64,000 nt of DNA from Bacillota bacterium. Lineage in GTDB: Bacteria; Bacillota; Clostridia; Lachnospirales; Lachnospiraceae. The stretch spans positions 6,139-70,138 of the forward strand of contig JAEZWQ010000029.1 in the NCBI GenBank assembly GCA_023420085.1. The letters are read 5' to 3'. The position numbers and the translations under genes were made by a program. The notes beneath the pieces are model-generated. The model ran no database searches. It saw only the letters and a program-made list of their open reading frames with translations, and was not told the origin of the DNA. Of this stretch, positions 43,750-53,029 are shown one piece after another (the stretch's first letter is position 1; every line of letters begins with the position of its first letter).

Positions 43750-44856
43750 TTATTCATGTAAAAAATCCTTGATATATTTGTATCTTGATGGTTGTCTTAG
43801 TTTTCTTAAGGCCTTAGCTTCAATCTGTCTAATCCTCTCCCTAGTAACATTAAATTGTTTACCCACTTCTTCTAAAGTCCTAGATACTCCATCTCTTAAT
43901 CCAAATCTAAGAATTATTACCTCTTTTTCCCTATCGCTTAAATCATCTAATAGATTTATTATATGTTCCTTAAGCATCTCATTTTCAAGGCTCTTTTCAG
44001 GAGTCTTTGCATTTTCATCTGCAACAAAATCACCAAGAGTAGAATCTTCTTCTTCACCAATCGGTGTATCTAAACTTGATGGTTCTTTTGCCATTTGAAG
44101 GATTTCTATTATCTTACTCTCCTTCATATCTAAAGCTTTTGCTATCTCTGCTGGTTTTGGATCATAACCTAACTCTATCGTCAATTGTCTTTGAACTTTT
44201 GCTACCTTATTTATGGTTTCAACCATATGAACTGGTATACGGATGGTTTTACCAAAATCAGATAATGCTCTAGTAATAGACTGCCTTATCCACCAAGTAG
44301 AATAAGTACTAAGCTTATACCCTTTAGTATAATCAAACTTTTCTACTCCCTTTATAAGTCCAAGATTTCCCTCTTGTATTAGATCTAGGAAACTCATACC
44401 TCTTCCCTTATATTTTTTAGCAATACTAACTACTAATCTTAGATTTGCTTCTACAAGCTTTTCTTTTGCAAACTCATCACCAGCACTCATCCTTTTTGCT
44501 AATTCTAATTCTTCATCAGAAGTTAACAACGGTACCGAACCAATTTCTTTAAGATAAAGTCTAACTGGATCATCTGCACTAACTCCATCTAGCAGTCCTT
44601 CGTCATCGTCATCTTCTTCATCTTCTCCTATATCAGGAACGATATCTAAATCATCATCTCCCCTAAGGACTTCTATAGAATTTGCCTCAAGGTAATTATA
44701 TATTGTTTCTACTTTTTCTTCGCTTATTTCTATAATGCCTAAAAGTTCATTTATTTCTTCAGTTGTTATTGAACCATCTTTTTCTTTTGCATAGTCAACT
44801 ATTCCTCGTATAACTTCAAGAAATTCGACTTCATTCAATCTCATTGAATCTTCCAA
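43750..44856 (-). CDS. rpoD: Primary RNA polymerase sigma factor
   Basis: About 368 residues. Region 1.1-like N-terminus, an acidic linker (DDLDIVPDIGEDEEDDDDE), region 1.2 (DPVRLYLKEIGSVPLLT), region 2 (SYTWWIRQSITRAL-type sequence TYSTWWIRQSITRALSDF), region 3 and region 4 (TLEEVGKQFNVTRERIRQIEAKALRKLR). This is the housekeeping sigma factor. The start is probably TTG 44856, four to five bases after AGAGGTGA; ATG 44844 is the alternative. Unlike in most Firmicutes it is not beside dnaG. Confidence 0.95.
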   Translation of the reverse strand: MEDSMRLNEVEFLEVIRGIVDYAKEKDGSITTEEINELLGIIEISEEKVETIYNYLEANSIEVLRGDDDLDIVPDIGEDEEDDDDEGLLDGVSADDPVRLYLKEIGSVPLLTSDEELELAKRMSAGDEFAKEKLVEANLRLVVSIAKKYKGRGMSFLDLIQEGNLGLIKGVEKFDYTKGYKLSTYSTWWIRQSITRALSDFGKTIRIPVHMVETINKVAKVQRQLTIELGYDPKPAEIAKALDMKESKIIEILQMAKEPSSLDTPIGEEEDSTLGDFVADENAKTPEKSLENEMLKEHIINLLDDLSDREKEVIILRFGLRDGVSRTLEEVGKQFNVTRERIRQIEAKALRKLRQPSRYKYIKDFLHE

Positions 44857-44886
44857 AATGTCACCTCTCAATATATTAGCTAAAAT

Positions 44887-44915
44887 ATACTAACAAAAAG
44901 AATTTACAATTGCAA
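44887..44915 (-). promoter_or_regulatory. Candidate promoter of rpoD
   Basis: -35 TTGCAA (44910-44915), 17 bases, -10 TAGTAT (44887-44892). It lies in the 66-base gap behind mnmA, so rpoD may also receive read-through. Confidence 0.55.
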
Positions 44916-44922
44916 TAGCGTT

Positions 44923-46011
44923 TCAATAATTCACATTTTTTTCACAAATAGTTCCGCCGCCTACTATCATATCATCCTTATAAACCACTACGGACTGCCC
45001 TGGAGTAATTGCTCTTTGTGGCTCTTCAAATGTTACAATAAATCCGTCTTTTTTATTCTTAACTTTACATCTAGCCCCTTTATGAGAATATCTTATTTTT
45101 GCATAATAATATTCATCCTCATCAAATTTATCAAAAGCCATCATATTTATATCTCTTGCTTCTAATTCATTACTAAGTATATCTTCACCATCTCCTAAAA
45201 CCACTTCATTTTTTTTATGATCAATCTTGACTACATAGCAAGGTTTTCCTAGAGAAATTCCAAGGCCTTTTCTCTGTCCAATTGTATAATTAATTATCCC
45301 TTTATGTTGTCCAATTATTTTTCCATCCATATCAATAAAATTACCTGCTTTTGCCTTACTTCCAGTTTCTTTCTCAATAAACTTGGCATGATCATGATCA
45401 GGTATGAAGCAAATCTCTTGAGAATCTGGCTTATTGGCAATTCGTGCGTTAATTTTCATTGCAATCTCTCTAATCTTCTCCTTATCATAATCCCCAACAG
45501 GCATAAGTGTAGATCTTAGTTGATCTTGAGTTAAATTATAAAGAGCATACGTCTGATCCTTCTTATCTGTAACCGACTTATAAAGTGTATATCTACCATT
45601 ATCAAGCAGCTTTATCCTTGCATAATGGCCTGTCGCTATATAGTCAGCTCCAAGCATTTTGCTACGCTTTAATAGCGATTGCCACTTTATATATCTATTA
45701 CATGCTATGCATGGATTAGGTGTTTTCCCATTTATATACTCATCTACAAAGTAGTCTATTACCTTATCTTGAAATTCTTTTCTAAAATTCATTACATAAT
45801 GAGGAATACCAATGCTCATTGCGACTCTTTTAGCATCAGCTACAGCACTAAGCCCACAGCACCCATTATTTGCTTCTTTTATATTATCATCTTCATTTTG
45901 CCATATCTGCATAGTTACACCTATTACATCATATCCTTGCTCTTTTAATAAATATGCTGCTACAGATGAATCTACGCCTCCAGACATTCCTACAACTACT
46001 TTTTTTCCCAT
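44923..46011 (-). CDS. mnmA: tRNA-specific 2-thiouridylase MnmA
   Basis: 362 residues. It makes 2-thiouridine at the wobble base of Lys, Glu and Gln tRNAs, using sulfur from a cysteine desulfurase. The PP-loop GMSGGVDSSVAAYLL, the first catalytic Cys in NPCIACNRY and the second in SQEICFIPD are all present. It overlaps the iscS stop by one base (TAATG). Its place behind iscS and iscR is common in Clostridia. Confidence 0.97.
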   Translation of the reverse strand: MGKKVVVGMSGGVDSSVAAYLLKEQGYDVIGVTMQIWQNEDDNIKEANNGCCGLSAVADAKRVAMSIGIPHYVMNFRKEFQDKVIDYFVDEYINGKTPNPCIACNRYIKWQSLLKRSKMLGADYIATGHYARIKLLDNGRYTLYKSVTDKKDQTYALYNLTQDQLRSTLMPVGDYDKEKIREIAMKINARIANKPDSQEICFIPDHDHAKFIEKETGSKAKAGNFIDMDGKIIGQHKGIINYTIGQRKGLGISLGKPCYVVKIDHKKNEVVLGDGEDILSNELEARDINMMAFDKFDEDEYYYAKIRYSHKGARCKVKNKKDGFIVTFEEPQRAITPGQSVVVYKDDMIVGGGTICEKNVNY

Positions 46012-47147
46012 TATTCCATCACTTGTCTAATATTATTTACCACTTCTTTTAATGCATTAATTGCATAATCAATTTCATCAATTGTCGTATATTTTGAAAT
46101 TGTTATCCTAACCGAACTAACAATCTCAGTATATTTTAATCCCAATGCCTTTAATACATGAGAAGGTTCTACAGCTCCAGATTCACAAGCTGATCCTCCA
46201 GAAATAAATACCCCCTTCATATCCATACCTAATATTATATCTTCTGTATCACAACCTTCAATACTTATATTTATATTATTACAAACTCTATTTCCAATAG
46301 AACCATTAAGCTTAACTCCATCAATTTCCATAAGCTTTGAAATAAAATAATCTCTATTTGATCTAATTCTATTAGATATTTCTTCTTTATAATTATATAT
46401 TGCCTCTCCAATACCAATTATACCGGTAACATTTTCTGTTCCACTTCTTCTATTTCTTTGTTGTCCTCCGCCATGTATAAAGCTTTTAAACTTAATATTT
46501 CTATTTATATATAATATTCCAATTCCTTTTGGAGCATGTAACTTATGCCCAGAAATTGCTAATGTAGATACCTTTAACCCTGTAATATCAACAGGAAATT
46601 TATTTATAGCTTGTACAGCATCTACATGAAAAAATATTTGTTTTTCATCTAATATATTAGCAATTTTCTCAATTGGTTGAATAGTTCCAATCTCATTATT
46701 AACATACATAATACTAACAATTATTGTATCACTTCGTATGCTATTTTTAATCTGTTCTATATCGACTATACCGTCTTCATCTACATCAATATATGTAATT
46801 TCGGCCCCTCTTTCATTTTGTAGATATCTACAAACGTTCAATATAGAATCATGCTCAATTTTACTTACTATTATATGTTTACCTTTATTCTGATACAGCT
46901 CAAAAGCCCTTATAATAGCCCAGTTATTTGATTCCGTTGCTCCTGATGTAAAATATATTTCTTCACTTAGAATATTAAGTTTCTCAGCAATTTTTTCCTT
47001 AGCTCTTTCTATAGCGAATTCTGCATAATTCCCCATAGTATGCACACTTGAAGGATTTGCATATTCATCAGTAAAATAAGGCAAAATGGCATCAACAATA
47101 TTTTCATCAACCTTTGTAGATGCAGCATTGTCTAGATAAACCTTCAT
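46011..47147 (-). CDS. iscS: Cysteine desulfurase
   Basis: 378 residues from ATG 47147 (GGAGG upstream). A PLP enzyme that takes sulfur from cysteine for Fe-S clusters and tRNA thiolation. It opens KVYLDNAASTKV, has SGHKLHAPKGIGILY (the PLP Lys) and the mobile loop GGSACESGAVEPSHVL (the catalytic Cys). The start overlaps the iscR stop by four bases (ATGA). No iscU-like scaffold gene follows. Confidence 0.96.
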   Translation of the reverse strand: MKVYLDNAASTKVDENIVDAILPYFTDEYANPSSVHTMGNYAEFAIERAKEKIAEKLNILSEEIYFTSGATESNNWAIIRAFELYQNKGKHIIVSKIEHDSILNVCRYLQNERGAEITYIDVDEDGIVDIEQIKNSIRSDTIIVSIMYVNNEIGTIQPIEKIANILDEKQIFFHVDAVQAINKFPVDITGLKVSTLAISGHKLHAPKGIGILYINRNIKFKSFIHGGGQQRNRRSGTENVTGIIGIGEAIYNYKEEISNRIRSNRDYFISKLMEIDGVKLNGSIGNRVCNNINISIEGCDTEDIILGMDMKGVFISGGSACESGAVEPSHVLKALGLKYTEIVSSVRITISKYTTIDEIDYAINALKEVVNNIRQVME

Positions 47148-47581
47148 ATAGAACAACCTCCAACGCAACAATCTGCCGACTTATCTATAACATCTTGTAA
47201 CGACATCGAGTCTACAGCCATATTTATACCTTCACTAATTTTGCTCCATACAAACTTCATTATACAATCATCTTCTATATTACAATTTTCATCCATAAGA
47301 AGTTTACAATCAACTGGGTTGAGATTCCCTTCAAGAGCTCTAAGTATTTCACCAATGGATATATTATTAGGTTCTCTACTTAAAATATATCCTCCCTTAG
47401 CACCTCTAATACTATCAATTAATCCTGCTTTTTTAAGAGAAGTCATTAATTTCTCTAGATACTTCAATGATATATCTTCTCTTTCAGAAATATCTTTTAT
47501 AGATACAGGATTCTCTTTATAATTAATGGCAATATCTATCATTGCTCTTAGTCCATACGTACTTTTAGTTGATAATTTCAC
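47144..47581 (-). CDS. iscR: Rrf2-family regulator, IscR-like with Fe-S ligands
   Basis: 145 residues from GTG 47581 (GGGGTG upstream). It opens KLSTKSTYGLRAMIDIAIN and has the winged-helix text DISEREDISLKYLEKLMTSLKKAGL. Three Cys lie within DCKLLMDENCNIEDDC (spacings of 8 and 6), in the place of the IscR 2Fe-2S ligands. An unusual C-terminal CCVGGC could bind metal as well. It probably senses Fe-S status and regulates iscS-mnmA. A perfect palindrome in its own promoter region supports this. Confidence 0.88.
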   Translation of the reverse strand: MKLSTKSTYGLRAMIDIAINYKENPVSIKDISEREDISLKYLEKLMTSLKKAGLIDSIRGAKGGYILSREPNNISIGEILRALEGNLNPVDCKLLMDENCNIEDDCIMKFVWSKISEGINMAVDSMSLQDVIDKSADCCVGGCSI

Positions 47582-47609
47582 TATACACCCCATTTCATAT
47601 ATTGTAATC

Positions 47610-47670
47610 ACAATAACAAAACAAAAAATAATTGTCAACTGTTGACAATTGTAAATCAAAGTGATAGAAT
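47610..47670. promoter_or_regulatory. Divergent iscR/dps promoters with a shared perfect palindrome
   Basis: AATTGTCAAC-T-GTTGACAATT (47630-47650) is a perfect 10-base-arm palindrome. Its right arm contains the -35 TTGACA (47642-47647) of a plus-strand promoter with -10 TAGAAT (47665-47670) toward dps. Its left arm contains the -35 TTGACA (47633-47638) of a minus-strand promoter with -10 TATTGT (47610-47615) toward iscR. Both spacers are 17 bases. One dimer on this site should affect both promoters. Confidence 0.85.
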
Positions 47671-47772
47671 AAAAACAGTAATAATTACTATTTTTATTTA
47701 CAATTAAATTAACTATTGCAAACTATCATAATGCAATATAAAATAATATTAGAAAAATATGGAGGAAAAGAA

Positions 47773-48207
47773 ATGAAATTAATTAATCAATTTAACGAAT
47801 ATCTAGCAAACTTGGCTGTTATAACTTTTAAACTACATAATTTACACTGGAATGAAATGGGAAGAAACTTTGTTCAAGTTCATCTATATACTGAAGAAGT
47901 ATATGATAAAACATTTGAATATTTAGATGAAGTTGCAGAACAATTTAAGATGTATGATGCAACTCCTGATTCAATGTTAAAAGATTATCTAGCAAAAGCT
48001 ACAATAAAAGAAATTGAACCAAGAAAATTCACACCTGAAGAAGCTCTTCAAATTCTTCTTGATGACCTAATAATTCTAAGAGATCAAGCTACAGAATTAA
48101 GAAATGCTTGTGATGAAGAAGGTTGGTTCTCTTCAGTTGCTTTATTTGAAGATCATGTAGCAGATTATAACAAGAGAATTTGGTTCTTAAAGGCTACATT
48201 AGCTTAA
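47773..48207 (+). CDS. dps: Dps-family ferritin-like protein
   Basis: 144 residues from ATG 47773 (GGAGG upstream). A ferritin-fold protein storing iron and protecting DNA from peroxide. The intersubunit ferroxidase ligands are in KLHNLHWNEMGRNFVQVH and YDKTFEYLDEVAEQF (His, Asp, Glu). An upstream in-frame ATG at 47716 has no ribosome site and would add an unlikely N-terminus. The gene is alone between the iscR palindrome and its terminator. Confidence 0.92.
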   Translation: MKLINQFNEYLANLAVITFKLHNLHWNEMGRNFVQVHLYTEEVYDKTFEYLDEVAEQFKMYDATPDSMLKDYLAKATIKEIEPRKFTPEEALQILLDDLIILRDQATELRNACDEEGWFSSVALFEDHVADYNKRIWFLKATLA

Positions 48208-48268
48208 TACATAGTAACCTTATAATAATATCTACAACATAATTAGATAATAAAATATTATTAGTATC

Positions 48269-48304
48269 GAGGATTAAAAGTTATATCTCTTAATCCTCTT
48301 TTTA
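48269..48304 (+). terminator. Terminator of dps
   Basis: GAGGATTAA pairs with TTAATCCTC across 12 bases, followed by TTTTTAT. Confidence 0.88.
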
Positions 48305-48381
48305 TATTCATATATTTTTATCTATATATGTGTTATAATTATATATGTTTGCAAATGCTAATTTAATTTATGGAGGATATT

Positions 48382-48741
48382 ATGCAAAATTTAATATATG
48401 ACGAATATATCGGGCGAGGATTAACACTTCAGACAGATGAAGGCGAAATACAATGTCAAGTTTTTGCAGCCTTTAGACTAGATGACAAAAATGATCAAAA
48501 GTATATAGCTCTACTTGAAATGATGGATTCTGAAGTTTCAAATAAGCTACTAATTTATCGTTTTAATGAAGACGAAAACGGTACTCCAATGTTAGACAAT
48601 ATTGCTTCTGATGAAGAGTATACTAAAGTATCCAATTTCTTATCTGATTATATGAATTATCTTGATGAGTTAGAAAAACAAGCTCATGACCATGATAGTT
48701 GTGGATGTGGTTGTGGTTCTTGTGGTGGTGGTTGCCACTAG
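48382..48741 (+). CDS. DUF1292-family protein with a Cys-rich C-terminus
   Basis: 119 residues from ATG 48382 (GGAGG at 48372-48376). The core (about 1-90) has the DUF1292 pattern: LTLQTDEGEIQCQVFAAFRL, KYIALLEM, LLIYRFNEDENG and the DEEYTKVSNFLSDYM end. Its function is unknown. The tail adds DSCGCGCGSCGGGCH, a stretch of six Cys in 13 residues that is absent from most members and looks able to bind metal. The gene is next to dps, with its own -10-like TATAAT (48334-48339). Confidence 0.8.
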   Translation: MQNLIYDEYIGRGLTLQTDEGEIQCQVFAAFRLDDKNDQKYIALLEMMDSEVSNKLLIYRFNEDENGTPMLDNIASDEEYTKVSNFLSDYMNYLDELEKQAHDHDSCGCGCGSCGGGCH

Positions 48742-48832
48742 TAATAAACAGTAAGGGTAGATTGTAGAATAAGCAAATTTTCATACAATCTGCCCTCGAT
48801 ATTTATTAATAAAAAATATAACTCTATTTAAT

Positions 48833-50644
48833 TTATTTTGTTTCTCTTACTATTTCATCAATAAATCTAGATCTATCTATACTTTTCTCAGCAATTGATA
48901 AACTATAGTAAATATTTAAACTTTCTATTGCCCTTGTTATAGCTACATAAAAAAGTCTTCTTTCTTCTTCAATATTATCAGCTTTATTATGAGGAATATA
49001 TGATTCATTTACATCAATAATAAATACGTGTTTAAATTCTAACCCTTTTGATCCATGAATAGTCATGATATAAACACCTTTTTTATCATCATTATTTTTT
49101 TTATTAGACAATAATGTCTTTTTGTACTCCTCAATTTCTATGAACAAGTCCTCAATCTCACTTATACCAGATGCAAAGTCAATTAAATAATTTATCTTAT
49201 CTTCAACTTCATCAATATCTACACCCATCTTTTGGCATGACTCAATCAGATAATTTTTATAATTAATAATATTTAATATATACTTTATTGCCATTGAAGG
49301 TGGTAGTTTTGAAATATTATCTAGGTCCTCTCTTAATGTAATTATGTTACCCTTTATGTGTATATTAGACCGATATAAATGTTCAAGTTTTTTCAAATCA
49401 GTACCAGACTCTTTTATATTTGCAACGCTAATATATCTCACTGGTTTATTAATTATTCTTATAAAATCTTCCCTGTTCCCCTTGCCAATTGCAAGTCTTA
49501 AATAGGTCAATATATCTTTAATTGCAAAATTATCATAAATATTAGGTATATAGTCTTTAGCTTGAAACTGTACAGAATATCTGTTAAAAATAAATGTAAG
49601 ATATCCTAACCTAGAATTTGTTCTTACAAGAATAGCTATATCTTCAGGTTTAGTCCCTGATTTAGTCATTTCTTTTATTATCTTTGCAAGATATTTGAAT
49701 TCATCTTTATCACTACTAAACTCCTTGATATTTACCTTAGAGTAATTATCCTCGACTGTTTTATATTTTTTATTAAACCTAATTTTATTATTCGTTATAA
49801 GTTTATTTGCAATATCTACAACTTCTTGTCCACTTCTATAATTATATTCAAGCATTACAGTTTTAGTGTCTGGAAATTCTTTCGGAAAATTAAGCATAAT
49901 ATTGGGATCTGATCCCCTAAATCCGTATATAGATTGATCATCATCTCCTACTATAAAGATATTTTGTTTTTCATTTATCATCATCTTTATAATTTTATAC
50001 TGTAAGTTATTTATATCTTGAAACTCATCAATTAAAATATAATCATACCTATTTTTCCACTTTCTGTATATTGGCCCATTTTTTTGAAAAAGCTTATATA
50101 CCAATACTTCCATATCTTCAAAATCTATTAACTTATTGGCTCTAAGCTCTTCATGATATCTCTTGTAAATATCCTTAAAATATTTTGAATATACGCTATT
50201 ATTTGAATATTGTTTACTTCCCTCTTTAATCTTAGCAATTTCTCCAGAAAGTTTACTAATAACTTCTTTCTCATCTTCAAGATCCAAATTATAAGACAAC
50301 AGTATGTTTTTTAATAACTCATATTTAGCTATATTAGATATAATATTTTCAGCTGTTAAATTATATTCTTCTCTTATAATACTAAAAAAAATTCGATGAA
50401 AAGTACCAAAATTAACCATCGAATTCTTTTTATTGCATATATTTTCATATCTAGCTTTCATTTCTAGTGCTGCGGCTACAGTAAAAGTTACTACTAATAT
50501 CCTCGATTCTTCAACATTTTCATTAACAACTAGATTTTTTATTCTATTTGTAAGTATCGTAGTCTTTCCAGAACCTGCACCCGCCAACACCATCATTGGA
50601 CCATCAATATGATTAATTGCAAGCTTCTGAGCTTCATTAAACAT
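48833..50644 (-). CDS. UvrD/Rep-type superfamily 1 DNA helicase
   Basis: 603 residues. An ATP-driven 3'-5' helicase. It shows motif I AGAGSGKTTI, motif II LIDEFQDINN, motif III GDDDQSIYGFRGSDP, motif IV LEYNYRSG, motif V IHGSKGLEFKHVF and motif VI RRLFYVAITRA. It is shorter than PcrA (about 730) with a reduced 2B region and C-terminus, so it may be a Rep/UvrD paralogue and not the main PcrA. It overlaps gltX by eight bases. Confidence 0.9.
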   Translation of the reverse strand: MFNEAQKLAINHIDGPMMVLAGAGSGKTTILTNRIKNLVVNENVEESRILVVTFTVAAALEMKARYENICNKKNSMVNFGTFHRIFFSIIREEYNLTAENIISNIAKYELLKNILLSYNLDLEDEKEVISKLSGEIAKIKEGSKQYSNNSVYSKYFKDIYKRYHEELRANKLIDFEDMEVLVYKLFQKNGPIYRKWKNRYDYILIDEFQDINNLQYKIIKMMINEKQNIFIVGDDDQSIYGFRGSDPNIMLNFPKEFPDTKTVMLEYNYRSGQEVVDIANKLITNNKIRFNKKYKTVEDNYSKVNIKEFSSDKDEFKYLAKIIKEMTKSGTKPEDIAILVRTNSRLGYLTFIFNRYSVQFQAKDYIPNIYDNFAIKDILTYLRLAIGKGNREDFIRIINKPVRYISVANIKESGTDLKKLEHLYRSNIHIKGNIITLREDLDNISKLPPSMAIKYILNIINYKNYLIESCQKMGVDIDEVEDKINYLIDFASGISEIEDLFIEIEEYKKTLLSNKKNNDDKKGVYIMTIHGSKGLEFKHVFIIDVNESYIPHNKADNIEEERRLFYVAITRAIESLNIYYSLSIAEKSIDRSRFIDEIVRETK

Positions 50645-52103
50645 TTAATGCCTCTTGTAATTTTAGAATTCCTTTTTCGATTCTTCTTAAAGATTCTTCT
50701 TTTCCTAATATTTCCATTATTTCAAAAGCTCCACCCGGAGTCATCTGTTTACCAGATACAGCGGTTCTTATCGGCCATAACCCTGTTCCATTTTTAATAC
50801 CTTTTTCTTCTATGTATTTCATTAGATTATCATGTAAATTATCAAAAGAGTAATCATCTAATTTCTTTAGTAATTCATACTCTTCTTTAAGTATCTCTAA
50901 TGAATTCTCAGAGTTCGTTTTCATCTTTTTATGCGTATATATTGAAATATCATAATCTGGCAATTTTTCAAAAAAGTCGATCATATCAGGTATCTCTGTA
51001 AATACCTCAATACGTGATTTTATTAGTTCTACTATTTTATCTATTTTTACATTCAATCCCATTATATTTAACATATAAGGCTTAGCATATTCCATAAAAT
51101 CATCATTTGACATACATTTAATATATTCGCCATTAAGCCAACGTAACTTTGTCATATCAAAAACAGATGGTGATTTTGTTATATCTTTATAATTAAATGT
51201 TTCAATCATCTTTTCAAGAGACATCTTTTCTTGATTATCAGAAGGACTCCATCCAAGCAATACTACATAGTTAACTATAGCTTCAGGCAAAAATCCTTGT
51301 TCAAGTAGATCTTCAAATGAAGAATGTCCAGATCTTTTACTTAGTTTTTTATGATTTTCATCTGTAATTAATGGGCAATGAACATATACAGGGATATCCC
51401 ATCCAAACGCCTCATATAATCTATTATACTTAGGAGAAGATGAAAGATATTCATTTCCTCTAACTACATGGGTTATCCCCATTAAATGGTCGTCTACAAC
51501 ATTAGCAAAATTATATGTTGGAAATCCATCAGACTTTATAAGTATCATGTCATCCAATTCACTATTTTCTACAGTTATAGATCCATATATCTCATCATTA
51601 AATGTTGTGGTACCCTCCGTAGGATTATTCTGTCTTATTACGTATGGAACGTTATTTTCTAGATTTTTTTTAATTTCTTCATCTGTAAGCTTCAAACAAT
51701 GTTTATCATAAACTGATATCTCAACATCGCCTTCACCTGTTACAGCTTTTAGTGATTCTAACCTATCTTTATCGCAGAAGCAATAATATGCCTCTCCTTT
51801 TTCAATTAGTTTTTTTGCATACTCTAAATATATTCCACAAGCTTGACGTTCACTTTGAACATATGGGCCAACTCCTCCATCTTTATCTGGACCTTCGTCA
51901 TGTTCTAATCCTGCCTTTTTTAGAGTATTATAAATAATATCTATAGCGCCCTCTACATATCTTTCTCTATCTGTATCCTCTATTCTAAGCAAAAAATCTC
52001 CGCCTTCATGCTTAGCAATCAAATATGCATAAAGTGCTGTTCTAAGATTTCCTACATGCATTCTTCCTGTTGGACTTGGCGCATATCTAGTTCTGACCTT
52101 CAT
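50637..52103 (-). CDS. gltX: Glutamate--tRNA ligase
   Basis: 488 residues from ATG 52103 (GGGAGG upstream). Class I synthetase: the HIGH-type motif HVGN in APSPTGRMHVGNLRTALY and the KMSKS-type motif KLSKRSG. Length is normal. An anticodon-binding helical domain follows. The start overlaps the end of rsfS by 17 bases. Whether it also charges tRNA-Gln (non-discriminating) cannot be told. Confidence 0.97.
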   Translation of the reverse strand: MKVRTRYAPSPTGRMHVGNLRTALYAYLIAKHEGGDFLLRIEDTDRERYVEGAIDIIYNTLKKAGLEHDEGPDKDGGVGPYVQSERQACGIYLEYAKKLIEKGEAYYCFCDKDRLESLKAVTGEGDVEISVYDKHCLKLTDEEIKKNLENNVPYVIRQNNPTEGTTTFNDEIYGSITVENSELDDMILIKSDGFPTYNFANVVDDHLMGITHVVRGNEYLSSSPKYNRLYEAFGWDIPVYVHCPLITDENHKKLSKRSGHSSFEDLLEQGFLPEAIVNYVVLLGWSPSDNQEKMSLEKMIETFNYKDITKSPSVFDMTKLRWLNGEYIKCMSNDDFMEYAKPYMLNIMGLNVKIDKIVELIKSRIEVFTEIPDMIDFFEKLPDYDISIYTHKKMKTNSENSLEILKEEYELLKKLDDYSFDNLHDNLMKYIEEKGIKNGTGLWPIRTAVSGKQMTPGGAFEIMEILGKEESLRRIEKGILKLQEALNV

Positions 52104-52455
52104 TGTTCCTCCCAATTAAACTATCTATATTCACTTCTTTTCCATCTTTCCACATTTTTTCAAGATTATAGAATAAACGATTTTCTCTATCAAATATATG
52201 TAATATTATTTCACCAAAATCAATTAAGACCCATCCAGAAGTATAATTACCTTCTATTTTCTTTTCATGCATTCCTGCTTTTTCAAGTTCATCTACTATC
52301 TCATCAACTAATGCATTAAGATGTTGAAGGTTTTTGGCATTTGCAATTACAAAAAAATCTGCAATTGTTGATATTTCTTCTATATCTATAACTCTTATAT
52401 CCTCTGCTTGCTTTTTATCTAAAATCTTAACCATTAATTCTACATTATTTTGCAT
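52087..52455 (-). CDS. rsfS: Ribosomal silencing factor RsfS
   Basis: 122 residues from ATG 52455 (GGAGG upstream). It binds L14 and stops subunits joining during starvation. The RsfS motif set IADFFVIANAKNLQHLNALVDEI and GWVLIDFGEIILHIFDRENRLFYNLEKMW is clear. It is between yqeK and gltX, overlapping both. Confidence 0.95.
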   Translation of the reverse strand: MQNNVELMVKILDKKQAEDIRVIDIEEISTIADFFVIANAKNLQHLNALVDEIVDELEKAGMHEKKIEGNYTSGWVLIDFGEIILHIFDRENRLFYNLEKMWKDGKEVNIDSLIGRNNEGQN

Positions 52456-53029
52456 GTTTTCCTCCACTATAAAACCTATATGCATTCATCGATTCATCGT
52501 CTACATACTCATTTTTTGCTTTTATATAGTTTATTATATTTTCATATATCATAGCAACCGATTTGTCTATATTTGAAAAAGCCTCTCTTCTTATTTCATC
52601 TATTCTTGGTAACTCTTTTCTTTCAGCTTCTATATAATCAGCTACAAATACAATTTTCTCTAGCATAGACATATCTGGTTTTCCAACGACATGATTGTAA
52701 ATAGCACCAATTATATCTTCGTCTTTTATTCCATATTTTTTCATTACCATTAAGGCCCCAACTTTGCCATGAATAATGCATGGATTATTTAATTCATATT
52801 CACTAAGATGAATCCTATGCTTCTTGCAATAATCTATTTGCTCATCTATTGGTATATTTTTGGCATAATCGTGTAATAATCCTGCAATCAATGCCTTCTC
52901 AATGTTTTCACCATAAGCCATTGCCAAACATCCCGCAGTATATGAAACAGATAAAGAATGTTCAAACCTTTCTTTATCTAACCTTCGTTTTAGTTGCTTA
53001 ATTATTATATACCTATCTTTTTTTAACAT
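52445..53029 (-). CDS. yqeK: YqeK-like HD-domain nucleotide hydrolase
   Basis: 194 residues. The HD fold is shown by HSLSVSYTAGCLA, LIAGLLHDYAKNIP (HD) and IIHGKVGALMVMKKYG. Members symmetrically cleave diadenosine tetraphosphate. It follows nadD with a 17-base overlap, the usual arrangement in Firmicutes. Confidence 0.94.
   Translation of the reverse strand: MLKKDRYIIIKQLKRRLDKERFEHSLSVSYTAGCLAMAYGENIEKALIAGLLHDYAKNIPIDEQIDYCKKHRIHLSEYELNNPCIIHGKVGALMVMKKYGIKDEDIIGAIYNHVVGKPDMSMLEKIVFVADYIEAERKELPRIDEIRREAFSNIDKSVAMIYENIINYIKAKNEYVDDESMNAYRFYSGGKHAK

Noticed and set aside
48754..48794. Hairpin GGGTAGATTGTA/TACAATCTGCCC as a terminator of the DUF1292 gene
   Set aside because: The stem is good but no clear T-run follows on the plus strand, and on the minus strand it would lie after the helicase stop without a T-run as well. 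It was not listed as a feature.
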